Made by a program: the position numbers and the translations under genes. Positions 1 through 12,379 of a DNA stretch of 64,000 nt are shown here, piece after piece. Positions within the stretch are counted from its first letter, which is position 1, and every line of letters starts with the position of its first letter. Under the pieces are notes generated by a model that searched no databases, had not been told where the DNA came from, and saw nothing but the letters and a program-made list of their open reading frames with translations. This DNA comes from Phascolarctos cinereus (lineage: Eukaryota; Chordata; Mammalia; Diprotodontia; Phascolarctidae). The DNA lies in contig NW_018344126.1 of assembly GCF_002099425.1 (NCBI RefSeq), positions 2,184,001 to 2,248,000 on the forward strand. The letters are read 5' to 3'.

Positions 1-889
1 GGTTTCATGCCACTCATCTTTTGGAAAATAGAAGGCCTCACATAACTCCTGTTGCTCTTTCCTCAGGGGGTTCAACTCCCTCATCTTGCAAATTCTACAT
101 AGCTCCCTTTTCTGAGAGTGGCTCAATTACATGGATATATTCTGAATATTAGCCTCAGCAGACAAGGCACAAAAGCATGATGTTTTTCTTGGATGCAATG
201 GAATGTGTTGGTTGTTTAGGGGATTAGTTATGGAGGTGCTTGGAAGCACAGATTAAATGCTAGATTAGGGATCCGAAAAGTTTCCTTTCAAAGGCCAAGC
301 TCTTGGAAGAAGTCTTTAGGAGCAGACATGACTTGAAAAGCAAAGGAACCAATCATGAGGATTTACAAAAGTCTACCCAAATCATACCTCTTAGGCTCTT
401 CAACAGAATTCAGAATTTTAGAGCTGAAAAAGCGCCTTGGAAACCTTTCTTCAACTCTTGTTCAACTCTCATATTTCAGTAGAGAAGTGAAAATGATTTG
501 CCCCTTGCCTTTAGGGAGCTGTAAAAAAGCTTGATGGCTTAACAAGGAGCCAGTTCAAATGTGACACTACCATGAGGATTTCACGTGAGCCCAGGCTCCT
601 CGTGCCAGAGCACAAAGAGGATGCTTCACTCCAGAGTTAATTTAGTTAACAAAGACTGGCCAAACATCTACTATGTGTAAGGCTCTGTGCTAGGGAATGG
701 GAGAGATGAAAGGATGCAGACAGTAGGCCCAGGGGAAATTGAGAAGATCATGATTTGTTTATTGGGATCCTGAAACCTCTAATGAGGGCCACTTTTAAAA
801 AAGAAAAGAGAGGATGAGGGCTGGGGAATAGGGGACGTTGGTGAGGTTCTCCCACACACAGCCACATCCTGCTCCGTACACTAGGAAGG
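1..889. other. Flanking sequence past the TOM1L2 3' end
   Basis: No exon was recognised here. Positions about 375-500 look like a degenerate MIR3/Ther-2-type SINE (TTTTAGAGCTGAAAAAGC and then a core-like stretch). Positions about 635-700 (CATCTACTATGTGTAAGGCT, then a CTGTGCTAGGGAATGGG-like stretch) look like the 3' tip of an L2 on the minus strand. The rest is unassigned. In human the next gene downstream is SREBF1, but nothing diagnostic is seen. Confidence 0.4.
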
Positions 890-901
890 TTTGTTGTTGT
901 T

Positions 902-907
902 TTTATT
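902..907 (-). promoter_or_regulatory. TOM1L2: Candidate TOM1L2 poly(A) signal AATAAA
   Basis: On the minus strand the sequence reads CCAATAAAAACAAC. About 35-55 nt further on it is followed by a GU-rich stretch, GTGGCTGTGTGTGGG (851-865), the expected downstream element. The cleavage site would fall at about 875-892. It is the only canonical AATAAA I saw between the stop codon and here; an ATTAAA lies at 975-980. Another AATAAA at 758-763 is less well placed. Confidence 0.55.
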
Positions 908-3449
908 GGAATACTTCACATGCAAAAACCCAAACTCAGGAGGTGGTAGCTGGAATAAGATCAAATGGTAGCATTTTAATACAATGGTATCACCATTAGC
1001 CATACACAATTACACCCAACACGTCTGTTTATGGGAACACACAGCAGCAACATGAAAACTGGCTGTGTTGTACAATTTGACAGTGAACTTGACCCATTCT
1101 TCTTTTGAACAGATACATTTCCCATCTCAAACCCCCCATCCCTTAAACCCTCCCAAATTACCCACTAGCTTCAGGAAATAAATATTCTGACCCCTCCCTC
1201 CAATATTCATCTGGAAAACCTACAGTTTTAATATACAGAGAAAAACTGCTATTATATGGGGTTACATGAGAAGTAGTGTTGTTAACAACAGCTCAGTGTA
1301 CTTTGACAGACAGGAGGAGAGTTGTTGCTCGTAAGACTGAAGGGCCAAGGAAGGGAGGAGAAGGGAGGGGGAAGGGGAAGGAGCAGGAGCAGGAACTCAT
1401 GAGGCCCAGGCTGTAATCAGAAAATAGAAAGAGTTAGAGATTTTTTTGGGGGAGGGAGAGGAGTGGAGAGAGGGATGATGCTGCAATGAACCAGGTGATA
1501 TCAGAATGAAGTTTTATGGTGAACACATGTGAAGAGGAAAATATTTGCTATTGCTTTGTGTAGATGGAGAGGTGAAAACATATCCCCTTAAACATGGCAG
1601 GAGTGTGATGGTGGGGAAAGGGTCATCTGGGTCAATACCACCCAAAGAGGAGAGGGAGTTACTATGAATAAAACAGACATGGTACTAATCAGAGTGTCAG
1701 AGAAGCTGGGCGTCCCAAAGACAGGTTCTCAGAGGGAAGCCCTGGGCTTGATATGGTCCTTTCTGAATCCCCTGTTATTGGCCCAAGGATTTTCTTCAGC
1801 AGTCAAAGGGTTATCTGAATACTCTTGAGGGAGGGGAGAAGGGGAGGAGAAAAAGCACTTGTCTGCTGAATCAGTGTTTCCAGGAAAAATAATGTCCTAT
1901 GCTTCATTTAGGGTACTTATCATAGACTGCTCAAGCTGAACCAGTTTTCCCTCTCCCTAGAAGGAACAAAATAACAGAGCCTGCCCAAGAGCCATGCCTC
2001 CATCCCCACCTTCCTCAGGCCCAGGACTTGGGTACTTAACCCTAGGTACAGACTTGGGAAGGGGCAAGGAAAAGAATGTTTGGTTTTCTAGTGTTTTGGC
2101 AAATGCTCACCTTTGCTCAAGAAGGCTCTAAATAATAGTGAGGGTGGCACACAGACTGTGGTGGGGTTTTCCATAATGGGGAGAATACCTCAAGCTTGTC
2201 CAGTGTGAGGAAAACAATCAACCACTGGGATACCTGGGTTTTAACTGTGGGTTCTCGGAGACACCCTTTACCTTGCCTAACAAGTGGCAGTGGGACTTGG
2301 CAGGTCTGGGGAATGGGCTCAGAGGAAGGACATTGAGAGGTGGAAGAAGGATGTCCCCTGACCCAGGATAATGACATACTCCCTTCACTGGGAGAAATAT
2401 TTTATGCCTCTTCTCAAAAGCACCACTCTTACTCTCTTTCACTTCCTTCTCCTTGAGCCTCACATACCCATACAGGGCACTGCTCTTGAGAGCTGGCCAA
2501 AGATGCACAGATGTTTTATGCAAAATCTTATGCTATGCCCTTCTCTACCAGCATTCCCCCCCCAAAGTTAGGCAAATGATTAATTTTCACATCTCAGTAC
2601 ACAATGAGCAGGGAAAAGGTTAAACACAGCCCAAAGAAAATATTTTGACAAAATAAATATTTTAACCTATAATCAGGTATAATTAGTACTTACAAGGAAT
2701 TCCAACAATAATTTAGTGTAATTAAGTACATACTATATCTGTGATTTCTAACATTTTCAGAAATACTTCCTACTTTAGTGATTTTTTTCCCCCCTCCTTT
2801 GCAATTCAGTTCCATCCTCAGGACTGCTTGCTTTGCTGACCCACATCTGTGAGCCACAATGCCTGTGCTCTGAGAAGGGGGACTTGTCACAGCCAAGGCA
2901 ACAGCCCATCACCAAGAGACAGGTGGTGGTACTTCTATGGCTTCTGACTTGACACTGAAGAAAAAGAGTTTCTTAGTTCCTTTGAGTAATTCCTGGCTAA
3001 TATGTCATGAGCCAGAGCCCAAATGAGATCCTGATACAGGACATACTCTCTCAGTATGATTAGCATACATAAAAATCATGGGCAAACGATAAACTGGGGC
3101 ATTTCTGACTGCAGAGCCACCAAAGATGCAACTGATCCTGGACCCCTGCCACTGCAGAACTGGAAAGGGGAATTTTAGTGGGAAGGTGTGACTCATAGTT
3201 GTCTGCTGCACTGCTCAGTGGGCTGACCTGGACCCAGGGCTTTGAATAGCCCTGCTGTTGAATTCTTCTTTGGGTAAATGGCCACCTTTCCTCAGTAGGG
3301 CCTTACTCTTTTTCACTGAGAGCAAAGACCATGAAACCCTTCTGTACCATCCATCATCAACTGAAGCATCTCCAAGCTGCTACTTCTACCTTGCTGAGAT
3401 AGGTAAACATAAGAATTTGAGGTAATGAGTACAGATAATGGTTCTGAAG

Positions 3450-3568
<119 letters not shown>

Positions 3569-6500
3569 AGTGCAGGCTGCTGGGAGCAACTTCTCTCTGT
3601 GAGAGATAGAAGGAGCTAGATCATTCTCTCCTATTCTAAACATAGACCAAAAAAAGAAAAACCCGAATCTATAATATGTCAGGACTCTCTTTTATAAAGT
3701 GGGAGAAGGAAAAAGACTGGAATGGAGCATGGCTCCATGGCCAGTTAGTGGCTAGAGAAGGTAAGAAGGTTATGTGACTAGTACCTCGCCACCTCACCCC
3801 CCCACCCCCACCCAGCATCATCCTTTCCAAACACCACAGTGTAGCTAAGGTGGTACCACTAACAGATGCTTCTGACAAGTGGATTCAGGCACTTAGAGCT
3901 GCATGGTTTCCTCAGGGTCTGACTAACTTCCTTTAGACACCTATAGAAAGACATGGGATCCCCAGGTGGCCTGAAGATGCTGGTGGCTCAAGTCTGCAAC
4001 TGAAGAGGTTTCAAACAAGGAGAGGACCATTCATGCTCCAGTTTGTGGAAAAGCTTAACTTTGTTCTGGATGGGTCCACACACTTACAGTTGTGCCAGAG
4101 ATACCTTCCGTCAGGCACAAGGAAAATTACTTCATGCCAGAAGCTAGATTTCAAAAAGATACCGTCACCTGCCTGCCAGGATGGATTCCTTGAAAGGAAC
4201 TATAAGAACTCACAGGCTGGGAAAATTACAGACCTGTCACACAGGGGGAAAGTAGAGGAATAATATGATTGGAAAGAAAAGATATTAAGGCATCTTGCCC
4301 AGTGATGTTTGCAAGTTTGGCAAAGATAAGCCAGTTCTGGTCCCTATAAGAGGGTAGCTATTGTAGCTCAATTTCAGAGCTCGAGTCAATGTAAGAGAAG
4401 AGGATGAGAAGCAAAGAAACAGTGACTGAGGCCCTTTAGCATAAACCTGATCTGTCTTTAGCGCTCTTCCCTGCTGCAGGGCCCTGGGCCCCTCCCCCCT
4501 CAAGGCTTTAAATGACACGAGGACACCGGATGTAAGGACGCTGCAGGACACTGGCTGGAAAAGCCAAATGAAAGGAAAAATGAGAGAAAAAGGAAAGAAG
4601 GCAAGAATGTGGGAGGAAGTGAGAACAGATAGAGGGAAACATGAGAAGGCAGGAAGGTCTAAAATAGGGAGGAAGCCATGAAAATAGGAGTGACAGATGA
4701 TAGAGAGGATCTTAGGAGGAGGAACAAAAAAGAATAGCCCAAGGAAAAGATAGCAGCTTAGAGCAGTCTAGATAAGCTTCACAAGGAAGATGTTTGGGTG
4801 TCATCACAGTTGGTCTGGTTTTCATTAACTGAAGCTGAACTAGTTCTGACAGCTAGTCAGCAAGCCCAAACCTCTGGATTCCTAGGCTCAATGCTGAGGC
4901 ACACTCATTGACTCTCAGAAGCCTGAAGGGACAATACTTATTCAGGTCACAGATATCTGCGGTCCAACTAGAGTCTCTGGTTTTTCACCATGAGAAACAG
5001 CCAGGACTAAATCTGGCTTCTGGCTCAGCCACAAGAATGATATTTAGCCTCACCCAGAACCTGAGCTGCCAGATCATGTCTCTGCAAAATCCAGTCCCTG
5101 ATTCCAATACATCCTTTCTTTCCTGAAGGAAGAAAATTAATCAGCTCTGCTCTCTGCCAGCCAACAGTTATGGCTGTAAGCCCATGTTCCCTAGTTGAAA
5201 CTCCTTTGACGTTGTTCATGCCATTGCCCCGGGCCACAGAGAGGCCTAGGCGGGCCCGCCTGTGACATGCACAACAATGCAAGCTGAATTTAACCTGCAG
5301 ACATCAGGCGGCACTGCGGGCCAAGATGAACATCTGCCCCCAGATGTTCACAAGGAACTCTGCAGACCTCAGGAATCTCCATTACAGGGAGCAGCATTTG
5401 ACCCAACAGGTCTAAATGAAGCAAACTCAGACTAACTCGTGTCAAGTAGTTGTATACCAGCTGGTGAAAGTCAGTTCTCTGAGAACTGGCAAGGGGTAAG
5501 CTACTGAGAGCCAAAGTAGGCAATGCCTGGAAGAAAGAAATCAAAGTTCAGCTCTCTTTGCTGCAGCAGCATTTTCCCTTCCAGTTATGGTGCAGGAGCA
5601 AGGTTAACATCTATCTGGAAGCTCTGGACAGGCAGGCAGGGGAAGAAGGCAGGGCCTAAATAAGAACCCCTCAAATAGCCAGTTTCCAATAAGCCCTGGC
5701 AAAGCAACTGCCCCTTGCCTTGGACAGCTGGACACCCTCCCCTAGGCAGCCCATTAGTCAGCTTGGCAGATCATCCTGCACACCTAGAGCCTTTTACAGG
5801 AAGTCAGAGTGTGGAAGGCTTGGACCACAGACACTGAGAACACTCCCTCTCATGATGGGGCTGGGGTGTGGAAGGCTGACTTCAAGTCTGTCCAATGGAG
5901 GAGACCCAACCTCATGACTGTAGTGTTAGGGCAGGGCCCAAAGTAGTGCAGAGATGCCTTAGTGTTACAGTAGTACAGAAGTGAAGTGGTCCAGAGCCCA
6001 CACAAGCCAGCAGAGTAGGGCTTAGACGGCGATTCCTTCGGATGGGGAGGCTTGTAGGCAGCAGAGGTATAAAGCCCACCGTGTAACTATTCCAGAGTCA
6101 CACAGGCAATACAGTAACAAACATCAAATACTTTCTCCAATGGTCAGGTAGCAACTGTTCCTAGTGCAAAATCCTTTTAAAGCATGAGAGCTAAGGAGGT
6201 GGAAGGACCAAAGAGTGACGTCCTCAACTTCTCCTGCCTGTGACGTTAACATCAGTGTTAGTCTACATGAGAGAGTCAAACTGCTGCGTGACCAATGTCT
6301 GGATGATTTAATACCAATTTTCATTGATGTGTTCAACTCCTGGTCTCCTTCCTTTCCTTTAACTTCCCTTTCATTAACTAGATTTACTGGAAGCCACGTA
6401 GAAACTGCATTCCACCAGAGGGTGTACCCTCTGCAATGCCTAATATCTTCAGCATGGCAATGCCACCCTTTGCCAAAGATTTCGAGCCCTGTCTAGCTAA

Positions 6501-7144
6501 GTGGGTAGAGCTGAATCCACTAATTGGCATGAGCTTACAGCAAAGGGCCTTCTATGTGAATACCTGGAAAGAGAAGCCCAAAAGGACCTACGACACAACA
6601 GATTGACAGGAAAGATTTGCTGGAACATTGAGAAATAATGCAAAACTTTTTAAAGTGCTAGAAGCCCCAACTACCCCAAGGTTTGTTTTTTTAACAGAAT
6701 CAAGTTAATGTGTGTTGATGAGCAGCAAAGGAGGGAAGTCATCAGACCACCATCTAGTCTCCTGAAGCCAACCTGGGAAAACTCATAGTGAAAGGAAGAG
6801 ACCAAAGAATGGAAAACCTCATGAGGCTTGACATACCGTCTGAACTCGCCAGCTAATTCCATTCCAGAACCCAGGGGACAGAGAAGTAAAAGAGGTGGAA
6901 GGCAGAATTCTAGAGCAGGAGTGATATGACTTGGACCTATAATTGGGAACATCAAGAATGAGATGCTCCTCTACTTGAATCCATCCTGGGCCCAAGGATC
7001 CTCCATTGTGTCCTGCTAAATATTTGGCTACAAGGCAAGGGACACAGGAAACCACCATGATAAGTCATCTCAAGGCTGGGCAGCTCTTCCTGCCATACCT
7101 GGTTTCCAATACGAGGAAAGTGAGCTCATGCATTTACATTTTTC

Positions 7145-7195
7145 AGGGGGACCAGGTGGGAAAGGTGGGTGGGAGCAGGGGGAGGGAGAGGTGGG
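7145..7195 (-). promoter_or_regulatory. C/U-rich tract near the 3' UTR start
   Basis: In mRNA sense this reads as blocks of CCC and CUCC over about 50 nt (plus strand has GGGGG, GGTGGG, GGTGGGTGGG, GGGGGAGGG). Pyrimidine tracts of this kind are bound by poly(C)-binding proteins in other 3' UTRs. Function is inferred. It lies about 290 nt after the stop codon. Confidence 0.3.
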
Positions 7196-7483
7196 TTTCA
7201 GTAGCAGCAGCCAATTTCACACAGCCCAGAAAGGAAAAGGTGGTTAAAGCTGGTATTGAAGGGTGGGAGACTTAGAGGAAATAAAATAGGGCTTTAAAGG
7301 AGAGACAGGTGAAGTTTCCTTTTTAGTAAGTGAGAGTGGTATGACTGACTGGGGAGTGAATAAGGGTGAAGATACAGAAGGAGTGATGAGGGGGTCAGTG
7401 TTTGTCACAATGGAAGAGAGTATGGTGTGACCAGACAGTAGCGTTCTTCTGCACAGCACAAGGAAGGAGACCAAGAAAATGCA

Positions 7484-7632
7484 TCACAGGGCGAAGAGGG
7501 CATCTTCGGAGCGCTCTGGCTTTTTTCTTCCAGATGTATTTATGGGTAATGTTGGTGCTTCCACAGGGGGAGATGGTAGATTGGGGACCATTTCAGCAGC
7601 TTTGGCTCTTTCTTCAAGAAATTTGTCAAATT
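7484..7632 (-). CDS. TOM1L2: TOM1L2 terminal coding exon (residues ~459-507 and stop)
   Basis: This coding part, 149 nt, completes the split Glu codon and encodes [20 protein letters not shown], then [20 protein letters not shown] and RSEDALFAL, followed by TGA at 7484-7486. [14 protein letters not shown] is the helical second half of the myosin VI-binding region. The Pro-rich stretch and the [15 protein letters not shown] tail are typical of the TOM1L2 C-terminus. The acceptor is TGTTGCAG|AATTTG. The length is identical to the human end as remembered, with scattered substitutions in the Pro/Ala-rich part. The exon continues into a long 3' UTR. Confidence 0.96.
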
Positions 7633-7764
7633 CTGCAACACAAAGCCATTTTGAGAGCTAGGATTACCAAGGAAGCCCAGGATAAATGAATAAACATAAA
7701 CTTAACTTCAACTGGTTTCCACAGCATTGTCTATTTTTGAAGGCCACAAAACCACCATAGAGGT

Positions 7765-7935
7765 GGTATGGCACAGGACATAGAATACTGGGTTTGGGAG
7801 TCAAGACTGAGTCCAAATCCTACTTCAGATGCTTAATAATTAAATGACCCCAGGCAAATCAATTCACCTGTCTCTATCTTAGTTTTCTTCTTCTGTAAAG
7901 GGACCTCTAACATTCTTTCCAGTTCTAGTCTACAG
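7765..7935 (+). repeat. MIR (Ther-1) SINE, degenerate
   Basis: Recognisable MIR order: ATACTGGGTTTGGGAGTCAA, then a CCAGGCAAATCAATTCACCT core and a TTCTTCTGTAAAGGGACCT end. It lies in the last TOM1L2 intron, about 130 bp upstream of the terminal exon. Confidence 0.75.
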
Positions 7936-8139
7936 TCTTGTGAACTGACTTGTGACTGAAGAACCAGAGAAAGAACATTTTTTTTAGAAAATTCATTTTC
8001 AGTTTTTCATACTGGCTTGATCTTAACTCTGCAAATTTATTTCCCATGACTCCTACAGCATAGGCCCCTATACCCTAGTCCATGTCTGCCCTCCCTCCCC
8101 ACCACATACACATAAACCCTTCTTAGAGTTCTGACCACA

Positions 8140-8625
8140 CTATCCCTGAAACTCATCCATCCAAGGTTCTAATCTCTTCTCTGCACTTATTCTTATCCCC
8201 ACTCATCCTTCATTCAGCAACACCTATTTTATGAAGCCTTCTTTCCTGACTAGCTCACACTAATCTTTTTTTGAACCCCTTCAGAATTTAGCTTACCACA
8301 AATTAGCACTTCTCTCAATATGTATGTGTATACACCCACATATGTATACTTCATACATATATTCCCTCTCAGTACTGTACAATTTAGAATTTCATTATAC
8401 AATAACTTGAGCAATTATTTCACATGCATTAATCTTATGTTCTTAATACATCAGCAGACTCCTTGTGCAAAGGAGTTGTAAAAATTTTAAATATATGAAT
8501 TACAAATTTATTTTTAAATATACACATATGCAAAATATATATTTTTTGTATTCCTCCCATAGAGCCTAATATTGTGCTAGAAACAAAGTAGTTGCTTAAT
8601 GGATGTAAGTTGCTTGACTGCTCCT
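8140..8625 (+). repeat. L2 LINE 3' fragment
   Basis: Has the L2 3' signature: TTATGAAGCCTTCTTTCCTG, then GCCTAATATTGTGCTAGAAA and GTAGTTGCTTAATGGATG. The middle is AT-rich and diverged (ATATGTATGTGTATACAC-like). Confidence 0.7.
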
Positions 8626-8629
8626 CTTT

Positions 8630-9730
8630 TGGTGGGTGGTATAACCCAAGAAGGATCTGGCCTAAGACCCGGGGACATTTTGGAAGAATGAGGTGAATTA
8701 CAAACGACCATAAAGCATTGAATGAAATCCCCTGCACAAATTAAGAAACTATTGGAGGTTACTTGGCTGCATCTACTGGGAGATGGGACACAATGACAGT
8801 AACACTGAACACCAGGCCCCTTCTGAGAGACTGTGATAAGAGAAAGGAGAGAAGGACAGTTTATAAGATGAGAGGTTATGCCTGAAGGGAGAAAAGGGAG
8901 AAAAAACAGAGAATGTACTAAAGTGTTGGGGGCACTGAAGCCCAGTGTTAGTGACAGAGAGAAGGAAATGGCATTGCAGAGAGGGATTACACAGTGAAGG
9001 AGTGGTGAAACCCAGATGAAAACCCAGCTCTCCTGCCTCTTAGTGCACGGCTTCTTCTATTACATATCAAGCTCGGAAGGGCTTCACTGGGTTTGAGGGT
9101 ATAATGGCTAAGGGGGGGGCAGGGTAAGAGGGACAGACGGACCTCTGTTAATGATGAACTGAACTCTTTTGCTGAAGTCTTTCTTGTATACATCACTACA
9201 CAAAAATAGAAAAAAATGAAAACTTCTGTTCAGAGAGTTGAGAAAAAGCTGGGACTGAGAAAATAAGAATCATAGAAAACTACTTCCCAGCAAATCAGCT
9301 ATAAAAAAAAAATTTCCCTTTTGGTGTGTTGTTTGATTTGGGGGGGAGGGAGGAAGGGCATAGACAGGGTAGGATTTATACACTGGACTACATACAGTTA
9401 GAGTACAAAGACAATCCAACTTGACGGAACTTGTTCCTTAATACTCTCTCTAGGTGTGGTATACCTAAAGCCACAAAATGGACAGGGCTCATAAAATGTG
9501 CCCTGCTATGCCTCAAACATGTAGCTGTAACCGGAGCCTTTGGTTCAGTTACTGGGCCACTATGATATTAAATTCAAAGGGGGGGGGGAAGGGTTGTTAA
9601 GCTTTTGGGAATTTTTTTTTTTTGCTTTTAAACAGCTCAATTTACAGACTTCCCACTAGGTAAGGTAAAGAAAAGATTAAACACTAAAGAATCTATGCAG
9701 CTTTCTATGTCTCCTAAAAGGTGATACTTG
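8630..9730. other. Intronic sequence with no recognised feature
   Basis: Unassigned last-intron sequence. It holds only short homopolymer runs (G at 9112-9119 and 9580-9588, T near 9611-9620). No exon-like or repeat-family match was found. Confidence 0.4.
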
Positions 9731-9734
9731 ATGT

Positions 9735-9900
9735 GGTCCAGTAGCAGCTGCATCAGACCTGAGTCAGGTTCAGTCCCAGGTCTGATATCACCAGCAGTTT
9801 GACAGTGGGCAAATCACTTCCCCCTCTGGACTTCGGTGAACAAAAGGCTGGACTACTACTAGAGGGTTTCCAAGGCTCCTTCACTCTCCAATATTCTCAT
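9735..9900 (+). repeat. MIR-like SINE, degenerate
   Basis: Matches MIR layout: GTGGTCCAGTAGCAGCTGCA, then CAGTGGGCAAATCACTTCCC and GGACTTCGGTGAACAAAAGG. The internal small ORF is incidental. Confidence 0.55.
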
Positions 9901-10584
9901 GCTCTCCCTAGACTGGCATGGGAGCTCCAAGTGTTGGCTATGACTTCACATACAGTTTTCAAAGATCTGCTATCAAAGATCTCATTCCACTTGGTTTGGG
10001 AAGAGTAGACAAGGGTAAAAATCTCATGTTACCAGAACTCCCTCTCACCTCTATGGCAAAGTGAAGCTGGTCTCAATAGAAAATTTAGTTTCTTTTTCAG
10101 AAAAACAGTTAATTGGGAGCTTTTCCAATCTTCCATTGTAGGTTTTTTCTTGAGGGTGGGAGGGGGAAGAGAAGACAATACTTTTAAGCACCTAATTTAA
10201 CTTTAAACTAAAGACAGCAATCTAACTTCCCAGAAAAGATGTCAGGGAAGGAATAAACAGCAAGAAGTAGTGGAAGGGGATCAAAATCAGCACAGTGAAT
10301 AAAGTACTCGATTTCTAAACGGTTTTAATTAAAAATAATGTTCCCTATTCCTATTATTTCTGTAAGTACTCAGCCTCCAAGGTTTCCCTTGAATGTTCTC
10401 CCCGGAGAATTGATGTAAATCAGTCACAACACGTCAGTGCCCTTCTCCTACCTGGCTTTGAAGAGAACACTTCCAGTGCCACAGTGGCTCTGACTCTGGT
10501 TGGTTCTAGGCAAGACTAGTTGGTGGCAGGAGAAGGAACTGGCGGGCTCACACTCTGTCTTGTCCTAGTATCACCTTTCATACA

Positions 10585-10705
10585 TGTCTCCCCATTTAGA
10601 CTGTGAACTCCTTGAGAACAGGAACCATGTCTTATTCTTTTCTTATAGTCCCCATAATGCCTCCAACGGACCTGAGTCAATGCTCACTAAGTATGTTGAT
10701 AAAAA
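10585..10705 (+). repeat. L2 LINE 3' fragment
   Basis: Contains the L2 3' signature GACTGTGAACTCCTTGAGAA, ACCATGTCTTATTCTTTTC and CTCACTAAGTATGTTGATA. It is about 45 bp downstream (in gene sense) of the 37-nt TOM1L2 exon. Confidence 0.8.
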
Positions 10706-10748
10706 GAATCTTTGGCTGCAAAGGTCACTTTGTGCACTGCATGCTTAC

Positions 10749-10785
10749 CTTCACTTGTGACTCCTTCCTCCGGCTCGTCACCTTT
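10749..10785 (-). CDS. TOM1L2: TOM1L2 micro-exon, KGDEPEEGVTSE (residues ~447-459)
   Basis: This 37-nt exon encodes KGDEPEEGVTSE plus the first base of a Glu codon, the middle of the myosin VI-binding region. The acceptor is CCATCACAG|AAAGGT and the donor GTGAAG|GTAAGC. Human reads KGDDLEEGVTSE as remembered; the Leu to Pro change is conspicuous because the motif continues into a helix right after it. The frame in from the 60-nt exon (phase 0) and out into the terminal exon (G|AA) is exact. Confidence 0.93.
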
Positions 10786-10929
10786 CTGTGATGGGAACAA
10801 AGACAAGGTAGCATTAGTGTCCCCAGCTGTGTCTTGGCCCTTCATTTTCCACTTTATCCTTTCTACTGACCTCCTTGGTCCATGGAAGCACAGCATGGCT
10901 GGTATATTTACAACCAGAACAGTTTTAGG

Positions 10930-12300
10930 GGCTTGACATTCTCAAGAGAGGTAGGCAGCTCTCTTTTTTTGCTATAAAAACAAGTACCATCCTGCCCGAA
11001 GTCAGGGGATGAATCACACGACCTCCCCATTAGGGTTCTGTGATGTTTCTCTCAGGTCATAAGGCAGCAGAACCAATAAACATATGCTACCGATGATGGA
11101 TACTGAATGTTCTAACTGTACTTAATTCCCATTCCTTCTTCAGGTGTCTGTTTCTAAAGAAAAGAAGAGCTACCAGAGAGGAAGAAACATATCCTTCCTG
11201 AAGGCTGTGTTTCCCAGCCTTTTTGAAATTGTTGAAATACTACTGCTGTTAGCTGCATCACACCATGCTACTATCCTTCCCAATACTTACTATATTTTTA
11301 ATTAGAAGTTTTAATTAAAGTCAATTAGAATTACTTCATTTTGAGAATTTCATTACACTCACAGATATAATTGGACTCACCCTGGAGTGTTATAAAACCA
11401 GTTTAGAGGCAATTAATAAACTCCCATGGACCTTATTCTCATACCATATATCTTCCTTGCCATAGAAAACTATAATGTGAAGGGTTTTGGGAAAGGTAAA
11501 TGGAAAGCAAAAAGCACCCCAGATTAGTAAGGAAGCTACATTTTTTTGCTTTCATGAAAAAGAAATGATGGACTGTATTAGATTTTAAATATGCTCTACT
11601 TGACAACGAATTGCTTTGGAAAGCCTCATTCTCTCTGAAGATGGCACAGGCAGCAGAGCTTGAGATGAGTAGGAGAGGTCTTGGTCCTGGTCCTGGTTCT
11701 GGCTCTGTCATAGATTCACCTGACACTAGTGGAAGGAAGTTCAAGGTGGCTAAATAGTTGTGCCTTCTGACATCTGGCCCATGGACAGCTGATGCACATA
11801 ATGCTATGGCAGAACTGTTTGTCTGAGGACAGTCCAGATATTGTAATAATTCTCCATGAAACAAGAACACCATCAGGTCTTTTTCATTATCTCACCTATG
11901 ATGTAATTTCTAATAGTAGAGAGGGTGATTTTTTTTGCTACATTCTTAATAACTATCGCTTTTATCATGATAGGAACACTGCTCATGGAGGAAACTTTTA
12001 TTACAAATCAGAGACACATGGGGGAAAAAGTCTGATGGAGGCTTAAAAAAACCCCTGAGGTTGACAAATAAACAGGAGGAGGAAGAGGGGAAAATGAGTT
12101 TTAAATCATACATGAGACTTGGAATATGCTACAGACTGATTAGAACTTCAGGTGTAAGCACCCTGCTAAGCTGGAAGGGCCAGACACACCAGGTGGACTA
12201 CCTGCTATGGAAGGCAAACTTTTTACTGGTTTCATTAGTACATAAAATGCATAATTCTGTTCTCAGAGAAAGGAGGTTATGAAAAAAAAATATAAAAGTC
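10930..12300. other. Intronic sequence, mostly unassigned
   Basis: It lies between the 37-nt and 60-nt TOM1L2 exons. A small imperfect hexamer repeat (CCTGGT/TCTGGC) occurs at about 11680-11707. An AT-rich block is at 11285-11345. The 144-aa minus-strand reading frame over 11439-11873 resembles no protein I know and is not called. Confidence 0.4.
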
Positions 12301-12310
12301 AAAATCTCAC

Positions 12311-12370
12311 CAGGTCCGTACTGAGCCACACCTCAATGTCATCCATGACAGAGGACTGCGCAACAGGGAT
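12311..12370 (-). CDS. TOM1L2: TOM1L2 exon, N-terminal half of myosin VI-binding region (residues ~427-446)
   Basis: This 60-nt exon has phase 0 at both ends and encodes IPVAQSSVMDDIEVWLSTDL. The MDDIEVWL..DL segment is the first half of the myosin VI-binding motif mapped in TOM1, which binds the myosin VI cargo-binding domain. The acceptor is TTCCATAG|ATCCCT and the donor GACCTG|GTGAGA. Human TOM1L2 has WLRTDL where this reads WLSTDL, the residue I recall for TOM1. Too short for a useful stand-alone ORF, it was found by its splice sites and homology. Its symmetric phase makes it a potential cassette exon. Confidence 0.93.
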
Positions 12371-12379
12371 CTATGGAAT

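Noticed and set aside
758-763. Second AATAAA on the minus strand as the gene end
   Set aside because: It lies beyond the better signal at 902-907 and has no clear GU-rich element; kept only as an alternative.
11439-11873. 144-codon open frame, minus strand, with a GPGPGP run
   Set aside because: The run comes from an imperfect hexamer repeat; no family similarity is seen and it sits in an intron.
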